Shown here: positions 5,905 through 10,544 of the stretch, piece after piece
How the letters are laid out: each line of letters begins with the position of its first letter
How positions within the stretch are numbered: the first letter of the stretch is position 1
From: Baffinella frigidus
Lineage: Eukaryota; Cryptophyceae; Cryptomonadales; Baffinellaceae
Direction of reading: 5' to 3'
Length of the DNA stretch: 10,544 nucleotides
Assembly: GCA_026770585.1 (NCBI GenBank)
Contig: MU646425.1
Location: 621,911-632,454, forward strand
Notes under the pieces: model-generated
Database searches by the model: none
What the model saw: only the letters and a program-made list of their open reading frames with translations
What the model was told of the DNA's origin: nothing
Made by a program: the position numbers and the translations under genes

Positions 5905-5979
5905 TTTAGGGTTTAGGGTTTAGGGTTTAGGGTTTAGGGTTTAGGGTTTAGGGTTTAGGGTTTAGGGTTTAGGGTTTAG
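5905..5979 (+). repeat. Interstitial telomere array 2, ten perfect TTTAGGG units
   Basis: Exactly ten uninterrupted TTTAGGG units (5905-5974) followed by a partial TTTAG. The lack of variants contrasts with array 1 and suggests recent origin or repair by telomerase. No module A precedes it; module B follows after 120 bp. Confidence 0.97.
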
Positions 5980-5983
5980 AGTT

Positions 5984-6117
5984 GATGCACCAAAATCGCA
6001 TCTGTGATGCACCAAAAGATGCACCAAAATCGCATCGGTGGTCCCCGAAATCGATTTCTCAATAAAGGACCTAAAGGACCTAACGGACCTAAAGGATCTT
6101 TAGGTCCTTTAGGTTTT
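5984..6117 (+). repeat. Short tandem repeats: GATGCACCAAAA and GGACCTAAA
   Basis: Three copies of GATGCACCAAAA (from about 5984, 6007 and 6019), two of them followed by TCGCATC, then four near-tandem GGACCTAAA 9-mers (6066-6095) facing their reverse complement TTTAGGTCC at about 6099-6107. The last part forms a hairpin at the left edge of module B copy 2. Confidence 0.8.
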
Positions 6118-6340
6118 AATTTCTTCCAACATATGCCAACGACACGCCCTTCCGTGGAAAGGACTGCAGAGAAAGCATTTTTGCTTTCGGATCGCGTTTA
6201 TCTTTCCAGTGCAGAGGCTCGTGAAGAGGGGATACAGGGTGAGTTCTTTGTGGGGTGTTTGAGTTATCCCAAAGAGGAACGCGCTCGCACACACACTGAA
6301 CCCCAAATCAGCCTTGATGAGGCTCATGGTATCCCATGAT
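6100..6340 (+). repeat. Module B, copy 2
   Basis: Same order of blocks as copy 1: TAGGTCCTTTAGG, CATATGCCAACGACACGCC, CCAGTGCAGAGGCTCGTGAA, GGTATCCCATG. It has scattered substitutions and indels relative to copy 1. It is in plus orientation and downstream of a TTTAGGG array, like the other plus-strand copies. Confidence 0.85.
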
Positions 6341-6441
6341 TGGAGTATGAGAGCTCCAACCACGGCGGATACCCCACAAGGTGAGGGGGGTTGTGTGGGG
6401 GGGTGAGGTGGAATCAGAAATACTCGTCCGGAAAAAAACTT
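6341..6441. other. Spacer, no gene seen
   Basis: G-rich run around 6384-6410 and no ORF of note. It shares a 15-bp word, AAATACTCGTCCGGA (6418-6432), with 416-430 next to a foldback; the significance is unknown. Confidence 0.45.
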
Positions 6442-6495
6442 GCCTATGCCGAACTGGTCAAATTTTTGACTCTTGGAGCCGTTTTTGTTGAGAGT
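6442..6495 (+). repeat. Module C, copy 1
   Basis: Contains TCAAATTTTTGACTCTTGGA followed by GCCGTTTTTGTTGAGAGT. Copy 2 is at 7154-7215 in the same orientation. The two copies bracket module A copy 2, telomere array 3 and module B copy 3, so they could be terminal direct repeats of a ~770-bp unit. Confidence 0.75.
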
Positions 6496-6522
6496 ACATG
6501 TCGGGGTTTACACTCGCGTCCG

Positions 6523-6681
6523 GGTGTGTACGAAAGAGAGAGATTGATAATTTATTGCCAAACAACCAGCGTCAGCGCCGCACATGCTACGCATTGTGCC
6601 ACTTACTGTACCCCGTGTCGGCCGCTCATACGAGCATTTTCCGGATGGTTTCTGACTCCACCTCCTACGGTGTGTACGAAA
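6523..6681. mobile_element. 133-bp insertion flanked by a 13-bp direct repeat
   Basis: GGTGTGTACGAAA occurs at 6523-6535 and again at 6669-6681, enclosing 133 bp that is absent from module A copy 1, where a single GGTGTACGAAA is found at 4701-4711. This is what an insertion with target duplication would leave. The insert has no clear inverted termini and no ORF that I can identify. Confidence 0.45.
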
Positions 6682-6846
6682 CCTGGTCACGCTGCTCGTA
6701 ATTCCAGTTCAAAAACTCTAACAGAGATTCTACGCGGCCAAGTGTAGGTTTTAAACAAAGGCCAGGATCAGCCTCGAGTTGGTGGGGTCAAATGATGTCT
6801 GCTGAGTTGGTATTGTATAGGGTTTAAGATTGGGTTCAGGGTTTAG
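6672..6846 (+). repeat. Module A, copy 2 (right part)
   Basis: Gap-free match to 4702-4876, about 96% by eye, including the CGGCCAAGTGTAGG and GATCAGCCTCGAGTTGGTGG blocks. The left part (from about 6495, GTCGGGGTTTACACTCGCG) is partial, and the CTCGAG left terminus is missing. Telomere array 3 follows directly. Confidence 0.9.
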
Positions 6847-6934
6847 GGTTTAGGGTTTAGGGTTTAGGGTTTAGGGTTTAGGGTTTGGGGGTTAGGGGTT
6901 AGGGGTTAGGGGTCAGGGGTCAGGGTTTAGGGGG
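6817..6934 (+). repeat. Interstitial telomere-like array 3 (G-rich strand)
   Basis: About six perfect TTTAGGG units (from about 6840), then TTAGGGG variants and GTCAGGG, ending in a run of G that abuts module B copy 3. The order, pure first and degenerate later, is the same as in array 1. Confidence 0.93.
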
Positions 6935-6936
6935 GG

Positions 6937-7105
6937 GTCCTTTAGGTCCTTCAGGTTTTAATTTCGCCCAACATATGCCAACGACACGCCGTTCCGTAGA
7001 AGGGATCTGCAGAGAAAGCATTTTTGCTTTCGGATCGCGTTTAGCTCTCCAGTGCAGAGGCTCGTGAAGAGGGGATAAAGGGTTGGTTCTCTTGGGGTGG
7101 GTGAA
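6937..7105 (+). repeat. Module B, copy 3 (3' truncated)
   Basis: Starts GTCCTTTAGGTCCTTCAGG immediately after the telomere array and matches module B through AGAGGGGATAAAGGGTTGGT. The distal part ending in GGTATCCCATG is absent. Confidence 0.85.
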
Positions 7106-7153
7106 GGTATGCGACATCCCTTTAGGTCCTGCCTTTTTGGTGCTATGCCACTT

Positions 7154-7215
7154 ATTGCCAAACTGGGCAAATTTTTGACTCTTGGAGACCTCTTGGAGCC
7201 GTTTTTGTTGAGAGT
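7154..7215 (+). repeat. Module C, copy 2
   Basis: Same as 6442-6495 except for an 11-bp tandem duplication around CTCTTGGAGAC-CTCTTGGAG. It lies just upstream of the candidate gene at 7244, whose frame happens to stay open through it. Confidence 0.75.
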
Positions 7216-7243
7216 TTCAGAGTTTGTTCCGAGGCCGCGATCG

Positions 7244-7690
7244 ATGGGACCTGGGGCGCCGCGGAGAAGGAATTACCCGTTTGATCGACGATGGTTCGTC
7301 GTGGCAGTGGCGGTGCTGTTGCTGCACGTGGCGCCCGCCGCGTGTGTCTCTACTCCGGGTGCATCTCGGTTGAAGAGGGCAGCTGGTCCCAAGAGCGCAG
7401 CTGGTCCCAAGAGGGCAACCGGCGGCAAGAAGGTTGCTGGGCTTCCTGGCAAGGGCATCCACGCGGCTCCGAGGAAGGAGGCGGTAGGTCACCTTTCGGC
7501 GAATGAGTGTGAAAGCTGGCTGAAGATGCAGGTACAAATCCAGACCCAGACGATGACAGAATCGCATCCCACTCTCTGTCCTCTGCAGCGGAGAGCTGAG
7601 CTACATTTGCCCGTACTGCACGCCCCCCCCCCCCTGCATAGAGCCCCTCTGAAGTGGCGTGCGTTGCATGCCACGATCGACGGGCGCTAA
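7244..7690 (+). CDS. Candidate small secreted or membrane-anchored basic protein
   Basis: Family not recognised. ATG at 7244 is preferred over upstream ATGs because the upstream frame runs through the repeat modules B and C. The N-terminus reads like a signal peptide or anchor: basic (APRRRNYPFDRR), then a hydrophobic core (WFVVAVAVLLLHVAP) and a small-residue cleavage-like end (AACVST). A basic low-complexity stretch of GPK-x-A units follows (SRLKRAAGPKSAAGPKRATG), then HLSANECESWLKMQ. A likely 57-bp intron lies at 7532-7588 (CAG/GTACAA to CTCTGCAG). Its length is a multiple of three, so the unspliced product is 148 residues and the spliced one 129. With the acceptor 7 bp further on, a different frame reads SYICPYC, a CxxC-like sequence, and stops about 30 bases after a 12-C run. 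The C-terminal frame is therefore uncertain. Coding status is moderately supported by the signal-peptide pattern and splice sites. Confidence 0.5.
   Translation: MGPGAPRRRNYPFDRRWFVVAVAVLLLHVAPAACVSTPGASRLKRAAGPKSAAGPKRATGGKKVAGLPGKGIHAAPRKEAVGHLSANECESWLKMQVQIQTQTMTESHPTLCPLQRRAELHLPVLHAPPPLHRAPLKWRALHATIDGR
7532..7588 (+). other. Candidate 57-bp mini-intron
   Basis: Donor ATGCAG/GTACAA and acceptor CTCTGTCCTCTGCAG with a pyrimidine-rich 3' end. The interval is more A/C-rich than the flanking exons. Very short introns occur in some algae and other protists. Because the frame stays open through it, it could also be retained or be coding. Confidence 0.45.
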
Positions 7691-7963
7691 GGTGCCGCTC
7701 CCCTTGTCTGTGCACCTTGGGAGTGGCGCGCTAATTTCGAGCGCTGCCTAGAAAGCAGGCCTGGTCGGCAGGCTGTCAGGCTTTCTGAAACCCTCTCGCA
7801 TAGCGTTGGGTTATCAGCAAATTGACTAATCATTTTCACGGGAATCTGCCGATAAACGGGTTATCAAGTTTAACAACAGCTGGCCGATATCTTAATAGCA
7901 AGGGCTCGGAGTCTCTCAGACCCCTTCTGAATTCGAGCGGTGCCGCAGGCCTGGTCCGCAGGG
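7691..7963. other. Non-coding stretch with a diverged direct repeat
   Basis: 7733-7771 (TTTCGAGCGCTGCC, then CAGGCCTGGTCGGCAGG) and 7929-7962 (ATTCGAGCGGTGCCGCAGGC, then CTGGTCCGCAGG) are diverged direct copies; the first has a small insert. GGGTTATCA occurs twice between them (about 7808 and 7858). The second copy ends in a splice-acceptor-like CGCAG just before the fragment that follows. Confidence 0.55.
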
Positions 7964-8059
7964 GTGCCCGACGGCGGCACGGAGGAAGGCTACTGGGCCA
8001 ACCCGTGGAGCTTTGCGAGAGACAACACCTTCGTCACGCTCCGAGACGGTGACCGCTAA
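7964..8059 (+). pseudogene. Orphan terminal exon-like coding fragment
   Basis: 31 codons ending in TAA read like genuine protein: GGTEEGYWANPWSFARDN followed by TFVTLRDGDR. The frame begins after an acceptor-like CCGCAG (ends 7961). No ATG and no upstream exon could be tied to it. The stop codon is fused to the start of a CCCTAAA-type array, so the TAA may come from the array itself and the gene may be truncated by it. The DNA for the last residues (CTCCGAGACGGTGACC) recurs imperfectly at about 8194-8209, so part of this end was duplicated. Family not recognised. Confidence 0.45.
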
Positions 8060-8150
8060 ACCCTACACCCTGAGCCCTAAACCCTAGACCCTGGACCCTG
8101 GACCCTGGACCCTGAACCCTGAACCCTGAACCCTGAACCCTGAACCTTAA
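8057..8150 (-). repeat. Telomere-like array 4 (C-rich strand on plus)
   Basis: CCCTAAA, CCCTACA and CCCTAGA units, then CCCTGGA three times, then CCCTGAA five times. The heptamer register is kept while the variant changes in blocks. This is the first array in the opposite orientation to arrays 1-3. Confidence 0.9.
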
Positions 8151-8167
8151 AAGTTATGCAACCCCTA

Positions 8168-8340
8168 GCTCTGCCGCAGTCTGTTTCGGCGCGCTCCGGG
8201 ACGGTGACCCCTCACGCTCTGCCTCAGAGATGTTATTGATTACAAGACCAGCATGACCACATTCTAAGACCCCCTCCGGGATTTTTGGCACTACACGGAT
8301 CTGGAGTTGTCTCACGCTCTGCCGCAGTCTGTTTTGGCGC
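8168..8340 (+). repeat. 25-bp direct repeat pair with intervening DNA
   Basis: GCTCTGCCGCAGTCTGTTT followed by (C/T)GGCGC is found at 8168-8192 and 8316-8340, with one difference. Between them is AT-moderate DNA without an ORF of interest, including the duplicate of the gene-fragment end near 8194. No inverted termini were seen. Confidence 0.65.
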
Positions 8341-8446
8341 ACGGTTTTGGTGAGCCAGGGCTCTTTCCCGCTCCAGGGTTGACGGGTTCCTGCCGCACAC
8401 CTAGCGTGCCAAATTGAGAATAGTCTGAGAATCCGAGTTCATAGGG

Positions 8447-8599
8447 TAACGTCCTGAAAATCGGGTAGTTGGGCCTACGGTATTGCCTACGGTAGGCCGT
8501 AGGGCCCCTGGGACCTAATGTTTTATAGGACCCTCCTAAGCCCCTACGGCCTACCGTAGGCAATACCGTAGGCCTAACTACCCGGTTTTCAGGACGTTA
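8447..8599. mobile_element. Near-perfect foldback element with ~58-bp arms
   Basis: 8447-8505 and 8541-8599 are inverted copies with about three mismatches, starting TAACGTCCTGAAAA. Each arm contains the nested near-palindrome GCCTACGGTATTGCCTACGG followed by TAGGC. The loop is about 35 bp. The TA at each extreme may be a target duplication. No coding content. The CCTACGGTAGG core resembles the centres of the MITEs at 3834 and 5614. Confidence 0.88.
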
Positions 8600-8821
8600 G
8601 CCTGTGAAACTGTCCATCTAAAATATTTATGGTACACACCCAGCTATGTTAAAACCCTAAACGTACAAAATGGCTCAAACGCCAAGCCGAAGCTGAAATT
8701 ATATCTATTCAGGAACGCGACGAACTTTTTTGACGCTCCTGGAGGGTAAGCCCGAGTTTTAGTTTGTACCATGGTGTTTTAGTTTGTACCAGGGTGTTTT
8801 ACGAACGCTTTCGCGGAGCGT
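8600..8821. other. Non-coding stretch with a 20-bp tandem duplication
   Basis: GTTTTAGTTTGTACCATGGT at 8756-8775 is repeated at 8776-8795 with one change, and a third partial GTTTT follows. The rest is unremarkable and has no gene. Confidence 0.6.
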
Positions 8822-9106
8822 GCTGGACACACCCGGGACACACCCGGTTTGGTGGTGGTTACCACTTAGCTGCCAGCGAAGACCTTTTCACCTTGAATTC
8901 AACGCGAAATTCCGGTTAGGTTCCAGGGCAGTGGATAAGATTCTAGTACAAATAGTTTAGATGGACTGTATCCGTGAAGCCTCCGGTGCCTGCTAAGTGG
9001 GGTGTCCCATACACCCCCCCGGTGTATGGGATACAGTCCCATGTAGGATGACCGGAGTGACTTGACCACAGTCACGTCCACTGGCTTTAGTACGGGCGTG
9101 TCCAAG
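8822..9106. repeat. Degenerate composite inverted-repeat region
   Basis: Nested inverted pairs are visible: CTGGACACACCC (about 8822) with GGGCGTGTCC (about 9096), GCAGTGGAT-to-CTAGTAC (about 8931-8951) with GTCCACTGGCTTTAGTAC (about 9075), GGACTGTATCC (8962) with GGATACAGTCC (about 9028), and a tight hairpin GTCCCATACACC/GGTGTATGGGAT at 9004-9031. It is probably an old or multiply rearranged foldback. No ORF is credible. Confidence 0.6.
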
Positions 9107-9184
9107 TTTAGCTCGGGTTGCTAAGGGGGGGGGTAGATTGGCAAACACGAACTTCTCCGCGGACAACACTTTTTTTATGTCCCC
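9107..9184. other. Spacer, no gene seen
   Basis: A G run at about 9125-9133 and a T run at about 9168-9176 flank unremarkable DNA. Confidence 0.4.
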
Positions 9185-9338
9185 CTAAAACCCAAGCCCT
9201 AAACCCTAAACCCTAAACCCTAAACCCCAAACACCAAACACCAAACCCTAAACCCTAAACCCAGACCCCAGAATCCAGAACCCAAAACCCAAAACCCCTA
9301 AACCCCAACCACCAAACCCCAAACCCTATACCCACAAC
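9185..9338 (-). repeat. Telomere-like array 5 (C-rich strand on plus, degraded)
   Basis: Starts with about four CCCTAAA units, then CCCCAAACA, ACCAAAC, CCCAGAC and CCCAAAA variants, and returns to CCCTATACCC. Register is lost in the middle. A 7-bp-stem hairpin TGCCACG-GGA-CGTGGCA follows at 9344-9360. Confidence 0.9.
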
Positions 9339-9398
9339 CAGGGTGCCACGGGACGTGGCAGTGCAGGGACGACTCGAGTGCGCCAGGTGTCTACCCGC

Positions 9399-9835
9399 AA
9401 CCCGAAACCCGAAACCCGAAACCCGAAATCTGAGACCCTCAATCTTAACCCGAAACCCGAAACACGAAACACGAAACACGAAACACGAAACCCGGAACCC
9501 GAAACCCGAAACCCGGAACCCGAAACCCGAAACCCGAAACCCGAAACCCGAAATCCTCAATCTAAACACGAAACCCGAAACCCTCAATCCAAACACGAAA
9601 TCCGAAATCCTCAATCTAAACACGAAACACGAATCCCGAAACCCTCAATCTAAACACGAAACCCGAAACCCGAAACCCGAAACCCTCAATCTAAACACGA
9701 AACACGAAACCCGAAACCCTCAATCTAAACCCGAAACCCGAAACCCGAAACCCGAAACACGAAACACGAAACCCAAAACCTGAAACCCGAAACCTGAAAC
9801 CCGAAAACCCAAAACCCGAAACCCGTAACCCTAGA
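9399..9835 (-). repeat. CCCGAAA heptamer minisatellite with interspersed CTCAATCTAAACACG markers
   Basis: About 60 tandem heptamers, mostly CCCGAAA with CACGAAA variants. Seven marker segments of the type CTCAATC-TAAACACG begin at 9438, 9556, 9583, 9610, 9644, 9685 and 9719. Their spacings (118, 27, 27, 34, 41, 34) all equal 7n-1, so each marker carries a one-base slip and the arrays between them vary by whole heptamers. Long frames open on both strands (Phe-Arg-Val/Gly or Asn-Pro-Lys repeats) are products of the repeat, not genes. CCCGAAA is one substitution from CCCTAAA. Confidence 0.95.
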
Positions 9836-9966
9836 GAGTTGATAAACCCGGGCGAGTAGATAAATGGAAAACACGGTCTCGCATGGATCGCAATCTAATT
9901 TCGGAGGGAGAGGAAAGGGAGGGGGGGGGAGAGCGGGAGCAAGGCTGGGAGGGAGGGGGGGGGTAT
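9836..9966. other. Spacer with purine-rich G runs
   Basis: Includes a GGGAGAGGAAAGGGAGGGGG tract (about 9905-9963) with several G runs, and a copy of TCTAATTTCGGA that also occurs inside the foldback arm at about 9992. No gene seen. Confidence 0.5.
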
Positions 9967-10230
9967 CGACCCTCATAACTCCCCCAAAAAATCTAATTTC
10001 GGAACACGATAGAATTTGTCCCGCTTCTTATGGCTTCCAACGCCGAAGATAAGGATAGATATGCTGTTTTAGGCATAACAAGAAGCCTTAAAATAGCATA
10101 ATGCAGGAAAGATTGTGGTGTGTTCCGAAATGATATATATATCCTTATCCTCGGCGTTGGAAGCCTTAACAAGCGGGGCAGATTCTGGCGTGTTCCGAAA
10201 TTAGATTTTTGGGGGGAGTTATGAGGGTCG
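9967..10230. mobile_element. 264-bp foldback element with ~90-bp arms
   Basis: 9967-10057 and 10140-10230 are inverted copies with few mismatches. They run from CGACCCTCATAACTCCCCC through ATCTAATTTCGGAACAC to GGCTTCCAACGCCGA and end in AAGGATA. The ~80-bp loop has a shorter internal TGTTCCGAAAT copy of an arm segment and a TATATATAT run. No target duplication is obvious and no ORF credible. The largest and cleanest foldback in the window. Confidence 0.9.
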
Positions 10231-10430
10231 GACCTCTAGCGTAGGGGTTCTGCATGTTGCAGAGTAACGTACGGGTTCTGCGTGTTGCAGCGGGGGTGTG
10301 TGCTTCGGATCCACCTCTCACGTAAGCTTTCTGCATGCTGCAGGGGTGTGTGTGTGTGCTTAGGATGGACCTCTAACGTAGGGGTTCTGCACGCTGCAGG
10401 GGGTGTGGTGATTCGCATGGAGTGGATCGA
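10231..10430 (+). repeat. ~50-60-bp tandem repeat, about four units
   Basis: The recurring order is (A)CCTCT(A/C)(A/G)CGTA, GGGTTCTGCA(T/C)G(C/T)TGCAG, GGGGTGTG, then a (C/T)GGAT-type end. TTCTGC-TGCAG blocks are near 10246, 10275, 10330 and 10385. Each unit carries a splice-acceptor-like TGCAG/GGGGTGTG junction, and the last unit runs into the exon-like fragment below. Confidence 0.8.
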
Positions 10431-10467
10431 TGAGCAGGCGGGCAACTGGGCCGAGTTTGCGCTCCAG
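10400..10467 (+). pseudogene. Orphan internal exon-like fragment
   Basis: 22 codons read GVVIRMEWIDEQ then AGNWAEFALQ, which looks like real protein. The piece is bounded by an acceptor-like CACGCTGCAG (ends 10399) and a donor-like CTCCAG/GTTTAT (10468). The frame stays open past the donor into the CCCTACA array, which cannot be coding in a useful way, so an exon boundary or truncation there is likely. No neighbouring exons can be identified, and the family is not recognised. The GC-rich codons resemble those of the gene at 2575. Confidence 0.45.
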
Positions 10468-10483
10468 GTTTATCAACCCCCCT

Positions 10484-10544
10484 TACACCCTACACCCTAC
10501 ACCCTACACCCTACACCCTACACCCTACACCCTACACCCTACAC
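10484..10544 (-). repeat. CCCTACA heptamer array at the window edge
   Basis: More than eight uninterrupted ACACCCT units (TGTAGGG on the other strand) running to the last base of the window. A single-base variant of the CCCTAAA telomere repeat with no interruptions seen. Its full length is unknown because the window ends inside it. Confidence 0.95.

Noticed and set aside
5236-7170. Several frames on both strands shared by module B copies (minus-strand products containing LYPLFTSLCTG)
   Set aside because: Similarity reflects the DNA repeat; copies differ by indels that break the frame, and no start or domain is conserved.
7097-7243. N-terminal extension of the 7244 gene using upstream ATGs
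   Set aside because: The extension is encoded by the tails of repeat modules B and C, which occur elsewhere without the gene.
9255-9783. Long frames on both strands with Gly-Phe-Arg-Val or Asn-Pro-Lys-Pro repeats
   Set aside because: Direct translation of 7-bp telomere-like repeats, which stay open in several frames when no stop occurs; indels between units give no sign of protein selection.
9399-9835. CRISPR-like array because of regular markers
   Set aside because: Intervening DNA is tandem heptamers rather than unique spacers, and the context is eukaryotic.

Overview
The window looks like nuclear DNA of a eukaryote, most plausibly a unicellular alga or related protist whose telomere repeat is the TTTAGGG type. 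Reasons: several arrays of TTTAGGG or its variants, GC-rich coding islands with GT-AG type splice signals, a possible 57-bp mini-intron, abundant microsatellites, and a very high density of short foldback elements. There is no bacterial operon structure, no rRNA and no convincing tRNA. I cannot name the species.

Layout. 1-1507: microsatellite, a dispersed ~60-bp repeat in three copies, and five hairpin (foldback) elements with no gene. 1635-1738 (minus): an exon-sized piece of a WD40-repeat protein gene with no visible remainder. 2358-3387: GC-rich island with tandem leader repeats and the best intact gene, a 270-residue protein of unknown function (2575-3387) that contains two nested pairs of internal repeats. 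3388-3831: G-rich DNA, GT and GA microsatellites. 3832-4492: three copies of a TA-flanked non-autonomous DNA transposon family.

4565-7216 is a mosaic of repeated modules, called here A, B and C, in which TTTAGGG arrays sit between A and B in two places and before B in a third. Two segments of this region (4018-4254 and 5577-5777) are inverted copies of one another, each interrupted by a different TA-flanked insertion. 7244-7690 is a small candidate secreted-protein gene with a possible 57-bp intron, and 7964-8059 is an orphan terminal exon-like fragment.

From 8057 to the right edge, all telomere-like arrays switch to the C-rich strand (CCCTAAA, CCCTGAA, CCCGAAA, CCCTACA). They alternate with near-perfect foldbacks (8447-8599, 9967-10230), a long CCCGAAA minisatellite (9399-9835), and a last exon-like fragment (10400-10467) lying against a CCCTACA array at the window edge.

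The whole is best read as a subtelomeric or ex-telomeric repeat-rich region with a few genes and gene fragments stranded in it. The genes show no sign of acting together. The most unusual feature is the recurrent A / telomere-array / B composite and the switch in telomere-repeat orientation. All homology statements are by eye; no database search was possible.
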